A stretch of DNA of 23,778 nt from Acidobacteriota bacterium (lineage in GTDB: Bacteria > Acidobacteriota > Blastocatellia > RBC074): the NCBI GenBank assembly GCA_016710075.1, contig JADJLO010000012.1:1-23778 (forward strand), in the 5' to 3' direction. The notes under the pieces are model-generated. The model saw nothing but the letters and a program-made list of their open reading frames with translations. It was not told the DNA's origin and did no database searches. This document shows, one piece after another, positions 1 through 10,293 of this stretch (within the stretch, counting starts at the first letter, position 1; each line of letters starts with the position of its first letter). Both the position numbers and the translations under genes were made by a program.

Positions 1-2005
1 CTGCTGAGTCCGATATTCGGTCTTCGCCGGACTGGTTGTTTACGCGCCCTTATGGGTGATATTTGCGGCCTCGATCAAAGAAGCCGCTGATCGAGGTCGC
101 TATCGCCCGCTGCGCGCGCCAGTCTGGGAAGCTTCACGATACGGAACTGGATGGTGCAGAAAACGGTTCGAATCATTCCCCTGGCCTGCTCGAAGGAACT
201 GTCTTTCAGCAGATGGCCCTGAGAATATGGGCCACACATCGGACGCCGGGTTCACATTCATCGCAGGGTCAACCTGCTGCAGAGGTGGATGGGATCTTCT
301 GGAAATGAGCGACGATGTCACGATCAGCCAGGGGCTGCTTTAAGGCTGATCGACCTGGAAGGCGGTCAGATGGTTGCCGGTTCAATCTCTATCTTGAGAC
401 GACGCCACGCTCGACATCAGAGCCGGACTTGGCGGCAATACCGTAATGGAGGCCAGGCCTCGTATCTGCCACGGCTTTATCCTCGCTTTCCCGAAGGTGG
501 GCGCATTCCCCGTGGAAAAATGGGACGGCATACCCGCGAAAAAAAACCGGCTCTGCGCCTCAAAAACCTGATCTCGATCCGGCAGGCGCAGCTGCTCCTG
601 ATGCAGCATAGGGTGATGCTTATTGCGGCAAGATTCATTCTCGGCCTGGTTTCTTCTGTACCGCTCGAGCTTCCCACGGTCTTGCTGGCGATTCTTTATG
701 GCCTCGTTCTCAAAGCGCGCTCAACTGGATAGATTCACCGAATCTCGGCGGCAGCTTTCTGATCGCATCTTCATTGCTCACGTGACGTTGCCCCTGCCGC
801 TGGCGCTGGCCATCGAAGCTTTCACCGTCAGGCGGTAGGAGGTTCGCCCGGTGTCATCAACCGCTGGGGAATCTCCACGCTGCGCGTCTGGCTGAAAGCT
901 GGATGGTCAATCAGCGGGAGGCGTTGGCGAGCGGAACTCTGTTCTGGCCGTCTGGCTGGGATGGCTGGAATGAAGTTCGGGCGCGACTGCGAAATCAGCA
1001 CGATCATCGATGTCGTACCGGAACTGATCGAGATCGGGCCGGAAACATTCTTCGCCGACGGCTTTATCTCAGCGGCCCTCGCGTTCATCGCGGGACTATC
1101 AAACTCGAACTGACGCGGCTCGGCAGCAATACCTTCCTCAGCGATCACGCGGTAATTCCGTTGGGCCAGAAGCTTCCCGACGACGTTCCGATCGGGTCAA
1201 CACTGTCGCCGACAATACGATTATCCGACCGGGAACATCATCGGTTCGGACAACCTCCATTCCAACTCCCGCGGCGTGGTGATCAAGTCCGATCGGAGCC
1301 TGACCCACAATCCATCGACGATACGCTACATCCAACAAGTCTTCTGGGAGCTGCTCGGTTTACTCTGACCGTGATTCCGGTGCTGGTCTTTCAGCCTGGT
1401 TAAAATTGCTCTCGATGGCCGAAGGCGCGACTATTCGTTTCGGTCTTCCTGTTGGTCGATGTTCCGCTGATGAACCTCGAAGTGTGACCGTCTTTTTTTC
1501 TGCCTGCTTCTGGTGGCATTGAAATGGATGCTCGGTCGCGTCAGGCCGGAATCCATCCTTTATGGTCCTGCTGGTGCAGCCGCTGGGATTTCCTGTACGT
1601 CGCGTGGGAATCTACGCCAGACCCGCTGACCCTTTTAGAAGGGAACGCTCCTGCTCAACTGGTATCTCGCGGGCCATGGGTTTCGCCGAATCAGCCGTAA
1701 CGTAGTCCTCGGCGGAGGATTTGCCCAGGTCGTCGATCCGACATGCTCCAACTTCAAGAAGGTTCTACGGTGACCTGCCATTTCCGGGCCCACACCTTCC
1801 GGGAGACAAAGTCCTTAAGATCGATCGTCGGATCCACCAAGGCGCTACAGTCGCCGGCAATGCCGTCTGTCTTTAGGGAGCCGATGTGGAGCCAATACCT
1901 ACGTGCCTCGGCACAGCGTCGTGATGAAACGCGAAGTCCTGCTCCCGAGGCCGCTCTTATGCCGGCTGCCCCGTTACAATGCAACGTCAAATAAGGAATC
2001 AATAA
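1..2005 (+). CDS. Pls/PosA-type NRPS-like protein, C-terminal membrane/beta-helix region (5' truncated, heavily frameshifted)
   Basis: This is the 3' part of a large gene that enters from the left edge. Pieces in all three forward frames join into the C-terminal region of Pls/PosA-family nonribosomal peptide synthetases (relatives of poly-amino-acid synthetases), which has transmembrane segments alternating with left-handed beta-helix hexapeptide repeats. Recognisable pieces are an AASIKEAADRGRYRPLRAP stretch near 60-125, DDVTISQGAALRLIDLEGG near 308-365, GMKFGRDCEISTIIDVVPE near 965-1030, RLGSNTFL near 1120, and a closing YAGCP motif near 1957-1972. The adenylation and carrier domains would lie outside the window. 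At least ten frame changes occur in 2 kb, so it is either a decayed gene or very error-prone sequence. The stop at 2003-2005 belongs to the YAGCP frame; another frame stops at 1994. The family call is fairly secure, the product unknown. Confidence 0.6.
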
Positions 2006-2024
2006 AGCCGGAATCTCAATCAAT

Positions 2025-2650
2025 ATGAATCAAACTCTTGAATTGATCAGGCAGGAATTTCCATAAATAAATTCGATACGACAAAATCATTATCGGAAGA
2101 TGAGATAAGGAACTGGTGAGCTACGCCACGCAATCACCATCCGCTTACAACATCCAGCACTGGCGTTTCATCGCGCTCGTCAAACACGAGACAAGGGAGC
2201 GCCTCAAAGCCTGGCCTACAAACAGCAGAAAGTTGTCGATGCCTCCGTCACCTTCATCGTCCTCGGCGATCTCTGCAAGGATATGAAAAACTCCTGAGAT
2301 TCTCGCTCCTCTGGTCGAATCAGGTCAGATGTCGCAGGAGGCCCGTCGATAAATGGGCGACGTCATCTTCCAAAAACTACATCAATAACGATCGCTTCGC
2401 CCGCGATGAGGCCATCAGATCCGCGAGCATATCGCAATGACTCTCGCTCGCCGCCCAGGCCAAAGGTTCGTCTCCGGCCCGATGATCGGCTTCGATGCCG
2501 AAGCCGTCAAACGCGAGTTCAAGATCCCGGACCGCTATGTCCCGGCGATGCTGCTCACCGTTGGCTATCCCGCCCCGGCAACTCGCCCTGCAAAACCGAG
2601 ACTCACCGCCGATCAGGTCCCTTGCTTTCGGCGCCGGCCGCGAATTCTGA
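2025..2650 (+). CDS. nitroreductase family protein (frameshifted)
   Basis: Reconstructed from several frames, this encodes about 208 residues of an FMN-dependent nitroreductase-fold protein, which would reduce nitro or quinone-like substrates with NAD(P)H in the cytoplasm. The FMN-binding N-terminal pattern is visible as YATQSPSAYNIQHWRF (2116-2170), followed by VVDASVTFIVLGDL near 2235-2275. The C-terminal half reads without a break as FVSGPMIGFDAEAVKREF, then IPDRYVPAMLLTVGYPA. The likely start is ATG 2025, which has no strong ribosome-binding site. The frame changes near 2055, 2105, 2212, 2285 and 2620; several lie in runs such as CCC read as CC. The stop TGA at 2648-2650 needs the last shift. 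It follows the Pls-type gene on the same strand by about 20 bases. The substrate cannot be told. Confidence 0.68.
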
Positions 2651-2683
2651 ATGCCGTGAATCGAGGCCTTTTGAATGGCCCAG

Positions 2684-2711
2684 TTGTAGAAACTCGATTG
2701 ATGTGTATAAT
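2684..2711 (+). promoter_or_regulatory. sigma-70-type promoter of tRNA-Pro
   Basis: A -35 element TTGTAG (2684-2689), a 16-base spacer and a perfect -10 TATAAT (2706-2711) lie 12 bases before the mature tRNA 5' end, which would place transcription start near 2718. It overlaps no coding sequence and fits a stand-alone tRNA unit. Confidence 0.65.
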
Positions 2712-2722
2712 TGCTCTTCTTG

Positions 2723-2798
<76 letters not shown>

Positions 2799-2812
2799 TT
2801 TTAAAATCAAAG

Positions 2813-2841
2813 AAAAAGGCCGCCTGCAGGGCGGCCTTTTT
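2813..2841 (+). terminator. rho-independent terminator after tRNA-Pro
   Basis: GGCCGCC (2818-2824) pairs with GGCGGCC (2830-2836) around a 5-base loop. The stem is followed by TTTTT and preceded by AAAAA, so it could work in both directions. It lies 16 bases past the tRNA and closes its transcription unit. Confidence 0.88.
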
Positions 2842-2866
2842 ACTGTCGGTCACTATTTATGTTTTC

Positions 2867-2933
2867 GAGTTGATCGGGTTTATTAGGCGACTCCTACTCA
2901 AACGAGGAAGTGTCTAAGAAACCGGGTCAACTC
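2867..2933. repeat. 67-bp imperfect palindrome with 15-bp arms
   Basis: GAGTTGATCGGGTTT (2867-2881) and AAACCGGGTCAACTC (2919-2933) are inverted repeats matching at 13 of 15 positions. Between them ACTCCT (2890-2895) and AGGAAGT form a weaker inner pairing. No reading frame or T-tract is present. It could be a remnant of a small mobile element or a structured intergenic element; I cannot name it. Confidence 0.5.
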
Positions 2934-2946
2934 CACTCAGCAAAAG

Positions 2947-2976
2947 CAATGGACTGGAAATAATTCCAGGCCATTG
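2947..2976. other. stable 13-bp hairpin, no T-tract
   Basis: CAATGGACTGGAA (2947-2959) and TTCCAGGCCATTG (2964-2976) pair with one mismatch around the loop ATAA. It sits in the gap between tRNA-Pro and the VOC gene, about 170 bases before the latter. With no T-run on either side it is not a normal terminator. Confidence 0.5.
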
Positions 2977-3147
2977 AAACTAAAGCTCAAATTGACGCTT
3001 ACATCCATTGGATCTTATTGATTAAAGTGGAGTATAAATAATCGCAGGCGAGACGCTTGTCGGGGTGTTACCGTGCTATCTCCTCGAAAAGCGTACACGA
3101 CTGTGTCGGGTCACTTAACTTCTTTCATTAAGCCGCAGGAGAAGCCG

Positions 3148-3535
3148 ATGAAACGCACCTGGACAATCATTGGAGTTGCCGACGTTGCCCGCAGCTTCAA
3201 GTGGTATCAGTCTCTGTTTGGTCAACCGGAAACACCTCCCGCCCATAAGCGACTTCGGGCAAATCCTCGACACGGATGGAACGGTCCTGCTTTGCCTTCA
3301 TCAGTGGGGTGCACACGAGCATCCATCCTGGCCAGTCCCAGCCGCTCAGAGCCTGGCAACGGACTACCTTATTCTTTCGTGTGGATGATTTTGACGAGGT
3401 GCTGACGAGAGTGCCCGCGCTCTAGTCACAGGACTCGAAGAGGAGCCCAACGTGAACCAACACTGGAACCAAGAGTTCGCACTCCGTGATCCTGACGGGT
3501 ACTACGTCATGATCAGCGCACTCGCTGCTTCCTGA
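3148..3535 (+). CDS. VOC/glyoxalase-superfamily protein (frameshifted)
   Basis: This encodes a small protein of about 128 residues with the vicinal-oxygen-chelate fold used by glyoxalases, bleomycin-resistance proteins and ring-cleaving dioxygenases. Start ATG 3148 follows the ribosome-binding site CAGGAGA at 3136-3142. The N-terminus contains TIIGVADVARSFKWYQSLFG, typical of the first beta-alpha-beta unit, and LHQWGAHEHPS with likely metal-ligand histidine(s). After frame changes near 3235, 3315 and 3400 the C-terminal module reads EFALRDPDGYYVMIS, whose Glu is the usual second ligand. The stop is TGA 3533-3535. It probably shares a transcript with the NTF2-like gene that follows. The substrate is unknown, and many VOC proteins of this size act on xenobiotics or remain uncharacterised. 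Confidence 0.72.
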
Positions 3536-3553
3536 CAATTCAATCAATCAGAC

Positions 3554-4015
3554 TTGCCTTCGGCAAGCCGCTTACTTCAGGCGTTAGAGACGAGAGATTA
3601 TGAATCAGACACCATTAGAGATGCTCTGGCTTATGTCCGCGCTTTTGAGTCACTGCGTGCCGGTGAGGTGATATCTTTTTACGAGTTGCCGTGTACATTC
3701 ATACGCCCTGATGGAGTCTGGGTAGTGCAGGATGAGGCGACTGCTCTGGTTCTTGCTAATCATCTCATCGATCATGCGAAGGGGCAGGGGTATCGTAAGA
3801 CAGAGGTCTGTGAGATCGCCATGCGTACACTGGCGCCGGAACTCATAGAGCTCAATGGTGTGTTCATCCGCTACGGAGAATCTCAGGCAGAGCTGGCCAG
3901 GTTCGGATTCACATACATCCTTCATGGTAGTAACAACGAATGGAAAATTGTCGTGGCAGTGGCGCACAGCGCTGTCACTGCTACGACTTTACTATCGCCG
4001 GCTGCGGGAGAGTGA
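3554..4015 (+). CDS. NTF2-like/SnoaL-type protein of unknown function
   Basis: This is an open frame of up to 153 codons whose product looks like a small NTF2-like alpha+beta fold. It has an N-terminal helix (IRDALAYVRAFESLRAGEV), then SFYELPCTFIRPDGVWVV, a central helical stretch, and C-terminal strands FIRYGESQAEL, FTYILHGSNNEWKIVVAVAH. Such proteins are usually cytoplasmic enzymes or ligand-binding proteins; no catalytic residue can be assigned. As sequenced, the frame starts at TTG 3554 inside a small hairpin. ATG 3600 is a more natural start and gives the N-terminus MNQTPLE, but it requires one missing base near 3620. The real protein may therefore be 137-138 residues. It stops cleanly at 4013-4015, before a shared terminator. 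Confidence 0.65.
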   Translation: MPSASRLLQALETRDYESDTIRDALAYVRAFESLRAGEVISFYELPCTFIRPDGVWVVQDEATALVLANHLIDHAKGQGYRKTEVCEIAMRTLAPELIELNGVFIRYGESQAELARFGFTYILHGSNNEWKIVVAVAHSAVTATTLLSPAAGE

Positions 4016-4071
4016 CCGGCATGAGGGATGGGGTTTCAATTTGGCGCACCCGGCCGGGAGCGCCTGAAAAT

Positions 4072-4107
4072 AAAAAAACGGCAGCGTATCGAACGCCGCC
4101 GTTTTTT
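4072..4107. terminator. bidirectional rho-independent terminator
   Basis: ACGGCAGCGT (4078-4087) pairs with ACGCCGCCGT (4093-4102) with one A-C mismatch around the loop ATCGA. The stem is flanked by seven A on the left and six T on the right. It sits between the forward NTF2-like gene and the reverse katG, so it can end both transcripts. Confidence 0.85.
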
Positions 4108-4213
4108 ATTTTTGTGATCGGGTCGACAAAAGAACGAACTGTCCTTTTGGTGGCCCGATCAGATCCTCAGAAGTGGGATGCGTTTCAATGATTGAAGCGC
4201 GTCCATCTCCACG

Positions 4214-6445
<2,232 letters not shown>

Positions 6446-6613
6446 TGATTTCTCCTTGTTCGAACGGAAGATCAGTTCAGCTTTAAGAGACACCAGCGGT
6501 TTTCTCCCCCATCTGATATCCCCCGTCCCCCAAAGGACGCTTTATGATTTGTCATACTAATTATTCAAATTTCAAATGCTTTGTGTGATTTAGTGGTTAG
6601 ATTACATTCATCT

Positions 6614-6628
6614 TTAGAATCAGTCTAA
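6614..6628. promoter_or_regulatory. PerR/Fur-type operator candidate 1 upstream of katG
   Basis: TTAGAATCAGTCTAA is a 7-1-7 palindrome-like site (half-sites TTAGAAT and TTAGACT) of the size and A/T-rich pattern bound by the peroxide sensor PerR and other Fur-family repressors. It lies 168 bases upstream of the katG start and shares its left half-site with the second box. Confidence 0.45.
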
Positions 6629-6707
6629 TTGCAGTGTTGAAAATGACCGCGAGTTAGTCATATAAACCGTTTTAATAAGGGTAATTGCGTCATCCAGGCA
6701 ACGCGAT

Positions 6708-6722
6708 TTAGAATAGTTCTAA
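6708..6722. promoter_or_regulatory. PerR/Fur-type operator candidate 2 upstream of katG
   Basis: TTAGAATAGTTCTAA lies inside a perfect inverted repeat, ATTTAGAA-TAG-TTCTAAAT (6706-6724). It is the better of two similar boxes in the 328-base gap between actP and katG. Because actP ends at 6774 on the same strand, katG is the only gene these boxes could control at its 5' end. The distance of about 260 bases from the start codon is long for simple repression. Confidence 0.48.
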
Positions 6723-6773
6723 ATTAGGATTATGTCAATAGACTTTTTAAGAAAATAGATTTCCTTCATATTT

Positions 6774-8328
6774 TCAATGGTCCGAGGCTTTTTCGGCGCC
6801 GAGGCCGGTGGTAGCGCGGACGTTGAGTTCGGTGAACATCTGCTCGGCGTGGGGTTCGCGAGCTGAGAGGGTCCCGATGAGGGCACCGATAAAACCCAGG
6901 GGGATACTGATGATGCCGGGATTTTCGAGGGGGAAGATGGGATTGGATTTCATGATGCTGGGGCTGATCAGGATCAGGACCAGCGAAGAGATCAGCCCCG
7001 AAGCGAGGCCCGCGACAGCGCCTCTCGTGTTGAATCTTTTCCAGAAGAGCGAGAGGACTATGACAGGCAGATTTGCAGAAGCGGCTACAGCGAATGCGAG
7101 GGCGACGAGAAATGCCACGTTGGCGTTTGGTCCGAGCAGGATGGCGATGGTGATCGAGATGGCGCCGACGACGAAGGCGGTGACTCGGGCTACGCGGACT
7201 TCTTCACCGGGAGCGCGCTCTTTGCCGTGATGGAGGACATTGCTCCAGAAATCGTGCGCGAACGAAGTCGAGGCAGAGATTGTCAGACCGGCGACGACCG
7301 CCAGAATCGTGGCAAAGGCGATCGCCGAGATGAAGGCGAAGAAGAGATCGCCGGCCAGTGCTTGAGCCAGCAGAGGGGCGCTCATATTTGTCCCGCCGTT
7401 TTTGGCTATGAAGTCGCGCCCGACGATTGTTGCCGCGCCAAAGCCGAGAAAGGTCGTCATAATGTAGAGAAAGGCCGGATGACCGTATGGCCCAGACCAC
7501 GCTTTGCGGGCAGTCTGAGCATCGGGTACGGTGTAAGCGGACGAGAATATCCGGCAACCCTGCGGTGCCGAAGATCAGCGCCAGACCGAGCGAGATCAGA
7601 TCCCAGCGCGCCATAGGGGGATAATAACGCAAACCCGGCGTCAGAAAATCCTGAGTAACGAGATTCCCCTTCGCATCGTGATAGCTCACGTGAGAGATGG
7701 CGTCAAAGAATGCGCTGAAGCTGAAGTTGAAATGTCTAGGTACCAGAAAGCTCAGCAGAATTGTTCCGCTCATCAAAAGAATCGCCTTGATGATCTGCAC
7801 CCATGTTGTCGCCAGCATTCCGCCGAAGACTACATAGACGATCATCAGAATGCCGATGGCGATAACGGCCGTGCTGTAGCTGATGCCGGTGTCTTTGAGC
7901 AGCAGCGAGACCAGCGCGCCGGCTCCGACCATCTGCGCGATCATGTAAAAAGTGCTGACCGTGAGAGTGCTCAAGGCTCCCATGCCGCGCACCGGACGCG
8001 GGCTGAGGCGGTAAGCCAGCACATCGGCCAGCGTATATTTGCCGGCATTGCGCAGGGTTCGGCGACGATCAGCACCGTCAGATATGCCACCAGCCAGCCG
8101 ACCGAGTACATAAATCCGTCGTAGCCCTGAAACGCTATGAGTCGGCGATGCCAAGGAACGAGGCTGCGCTCATATAATCGCCCGCGACCGCAATGCCGTT
8201 TTGCCAGGCTTTCAAAGAACGTCCGGCGGCAAAGTAGGCATTCGACCCGGTGTTTTGTTCGCAGCCCACCAGGTGATCAGGAGCGTGATCGCTATGAAGG
8301 CGAGAAACATCAGCAGTGAAGTGTTCAT
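6774..8328 (-). CDS. actP: cation/acetate symporter, SSS family (frameshifted)
   Basis: This is a sodium:solute symporter (SSS family) closest to ActP, which carries acetate and other short monocarboxylates across the inner membrane. The start ATG 8328-8326 follows AAAGGAGA, and the length of about 517 codons fits. Recognisable pieces are KAWQNGIAVAGDYMSAASFL then QGYDGFMYSVGWLVAYLTV near 8210-8080, LADVLAYRLSPRPVRGMGAL, FGTAGLPDILVR near 7580, and a long unbroken C-terminal half with several hydrophobic helices, including FAVAASANLPVIVLSLFWKR. It ends at the TGA 6776-6774. Frames change near 8245, 8125, 8060, 7550 and 7470. The gene starts three bases after the DUF485 gene ends, and its ribosome-binding site lies within that gene's last codons, so translation is probably coupled. 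Confidence 0.88.
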
Positions 8329-8331
8329 CGC

Positions 8332-8765
8332 TCAGCGATCTCCTTTCAAGCGGTTGAGAATATTCTTTCCCATCTTATCGAAACGACCGGCAGCCCGAAC
8401 ATAGAGCGCCGCAATTGCCCACGCCATGAAAAATTGCGAGAGGGCGAAGAGGTAGGCTATGTTGACGACACCGAAGACCCGACGGGCCATAAACTGTGGC
8501 GCATAGCCGACCAGAACCGGCAGAGCAAAATAGTAGGCGATAAAAGACAGTCGCCGGGATGATAAACCTGCGTTTGGCTGCGACCAGTTCGCGGAACTCA
8601 ATCATGGCGCCAACCCGATCCCAATCGGCGACGTCAGCGTCTTCATCGGCGGTCAATTCGTAGAGCGGGTTTGTGATGCCTTCCAAGCGGCGCCACATCG
8701 GTGGCCGCCCCTGTCACCGGCGTCAAATCCTGATCCGGGTATTTATCTTCGTCTTGAGATGTCAT
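8332..8765 (-). CDS. DUF485 small membrane protein, partner of ActP (frameshifted)
   Basis: This small two-helix membrane protein of the DUF485 (YjcH-like) family is commonly encoded immediately before actP and thought to accompany the symporter. The start ATG 8765-8763 follows AAGGAG nine bases upstream and gives MTSQDEDKYPDQDLTPVTG. After a frame change near 8690, the conserved FRELVAAKRRFIIPATVF motif leads into the first helix. After another change near 8540 the text continues as YYFALPVLVGYAPQFMARR and a second helix (LFALSQFFMAWAIAALYVRA). The stop is TGA 8334-8332. The acidic N-terminal extension before the family motif is about 45 residues. Its exact role is not established for the family. 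Confidence 0.78.
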
Positions 8766-8788
8766 TTGGATAATCTCCTTAGCGGTAA

Positions 8789-9887
8789 TCACTCCAAATA
8801 TAAATCAAAAAGGGCCGGATCCATAGGAACCGGCCCTTTTTGATATTGCTTCCCTTGATTAATAGGCTGCCTTACTGGACAGGGGTTAGGCTCATTAACG
8901 ATACAGCTCGGCTCGAAGACAGGGATGGTCAAAGTGGGGGCTGCGGTCAGTTTCAAGGCATGCAGATTGTGCCCGCCGTTGAAAGCCGTCCGTGAAGCCT
9001 GGTTCGGGTTCTTGTTGATCATCGCCCCGAGAATGCCGATCTCGCTGTTCGACCAGAGCTTCATCCAGCCGGTGCGACCCGTTGGAATGATGGAGCCGAA
9101 TCTCGGAGCCGTACGCGGACTGGTGTCTGAGAGCACCGTTCGCAATTGGCAGCCGCCTGAAATGGAGAAGCTATAGGAGTTCTCTACGTCATCATAGAGC
9201 AGGCCGAACAAGGAGCTGAGAGTGGATGCGCCTGTTCCCAGATTGCCGCCAACGCGGTTGAGAATCAGAAGCGTATCGTTGCCGTCGGCCTTTGAAGCAA
9301 TGCTGTCGAGCTCGACAACGCGCGGCGCGCGGTTGTAACTTCCGGCTAATGCAGCTCCATCGAAGAAGATGGCTGCCTGAGATCCATCGGTACTGACAAC
9401 GTTGGTATCTGTGAGTTTCGAGAAGGCGATCGCCCAGATTGGCGATAAAACCGCTATCATACCTGATAAATTCGTCGCCAGTCAGGAAATTAAAGTTGCG
9501 GGGAATCCCCTGTCTGTCAACTGCAACCATTACGATATAGCCGCTGAAGCCCGGATCGTAGTCCGATGCGTAAAATGAATAGGTCTGATTGGCGGTCAGG
9601 CAGATGTAGTAATCCGCCACGGAGCAGCTGCCCGTCCACAAAGAATACGTGGATGGCCACACCCGACTGATCATTCGTGTTGGTGACGTTGATCTTGGTA
9701 TTCGCCGTGTCACCTGCTGGAACCGATGTGTATGCGTTGTAATACAACAGTGAGCCTGCCTTGGTGTCGGTAGCTTCCGAATTGGGCGGATATGCTAAAC
9801 CGGGATCGGCAGCCATTGTCGCCGAAGCGGACAATAAAAGAACGAACAGCACCATGAAAATGGCGGTAAGCCTGAGTGAGGTTTCAT
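8789..9887 (-). CDS. exported protein of unknown function (frameshifted)
   Basis: I recognise this only as an exported protein of a type seen in acidobacterial genomes. The likely start is ATG 9887-9885 with an AGGAG site at 9896-9900; adding one A to the following AAA run gives MKTSLRLTAIFMVLFVLLL, a clear signal peptide ending near ATMAADPG. The mature part has strand-rich segments (DTANTKINVTNTNDQSGVA, CSVADYYICLTANQTYSFYA, DYDPGFSGYIVMVAVD) followed by FNFLTGDEFIRYDSGFIANLG and a long C-terminal region with few cysteines, suggesting a secreted beta-sandwich. Frames change near 9880, 9620 and 9440. As sequenced the last frame runs to 8789 through a terminator hairpin; a one-base shift would stop it at TAA 8874-8872, which is more credible. 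Confidence 0.6.
8804..8844 (-). terminator. strong bidirectional hairpin terminator
   Basis: ATCAAAAAGGGCCGG (8804-8818) is exactly complementary to CCGGCCCTTTTTGAT (8830-8844). The stem extends inward through TCC/GGA with one A-A mismatch, to a 3-base loop. It separates the exported-protein gene from the DUF485-actP unit and argues that the former ends before 8844. Confidence 0.82.
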
Positions 9888-10052
9888 ATTGAGATCTCCT
9901 GGGTTTGAGTTTTAAGTCTCGTTTAAAAATTTGATCTGAATCGACCTCAAATATTTTTCGTCGCGTGAGAGTCTTCATTGCAGGCGATTTTCAGATAAAA
10001 CTCTAATAAACTGTGAGGTTGCCAGTGATCGAAACCACTGATAACGCTTCGC

Positions 10053-10081
10053 ATAATACAATTCCGCGATTTGATTAGCAA
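10053..10081 (-). promoter_or_regulatory. candidate promoter for the exported-protein gene
   Basis: Read on the reverse strand, TTGCTA (10081-10076), a 17-base spacer and TATTAT (10058-10053) fit a sigma-70 promoter. They point at the exported-protein gene whose start lies about 165 bases downstream. There is no independent support such as a conserved leader. Confidence 0.4.
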
Positions 10082-10156
10082 TGAAAATAATGAAAAAGCT
10101 CCGTTGCGGAAAGTTTAAAGCATGAACCGATGATACGTGGATCATTGAAAACAGGC

Positions 10157-10195
10157 GGACTCCATGGAGTGCGGCGACCTGTCGCCGCTTTGGTA
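10157..10195 (-). repeat. intergenic palindromic repeat, intact copy A
   Basis: On the reverse strand this reads TACCAAAGCGGCGAC, AG, GTCGCCGCACTCCATGGAG. The core GCGGCGAC/GTCGCCGC is a perfect 8-bp inverted repeat with a 2-base centre. The same sequence, differing by one base in the centre, lies about 80 bases away in opposite orientation as copy B, where it is split by the insertion sequence. It looks like a genome-dispersed repeat rather than a gene. Confidence 0.75.
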
Positions 10196-10274
10196 GTCCT
10201 GTGGCCACTCAAATATTGAGAAAAATCTACTCCACCGCAAACCGCCCACCGATTTAACAGGACTTCTGGAACAA

Positions 10275-10293
10275 TACCAAAGCGGCGACAAGT
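10275..10293 (+). repeat. palindromic repeat copy B, left half plus target duplication
   Basis: TACCAAAGCGGCG followed by ACAAGT (10288-10293) is the left part of a second repeat copy. Removing the insertion sequence and one ACAAGT rejoins it to CGCCGCACTCCATGGAG at 12133, regenerating a copy nearly identical to copy A. ACAAGT is therefore the target-site duplication. Confidence 0.8.

Noticed and set aside
3008..3038. TTGGAT ... TATAAA as a promoter for the VOC gene
   Set aside because: The spacing is 19 bases and the -35 match is weak; it is not strong enough to list.
3550..3566. TTGCC-TTC-GGCAA hairpin as a terminator between the VOC and NTF2-like genes
   Set aside because: The stem is only five to six base pairs and no T-tract follows, so it is more likely an incidental or small repeat hairpin.
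9975..10208. Possible 77-residue protein left of the insertion sequence
   Set aside because: It overlaps a palindromic repeat and the candidate promoter, has no ribosome-binding site and no recognisable motif.
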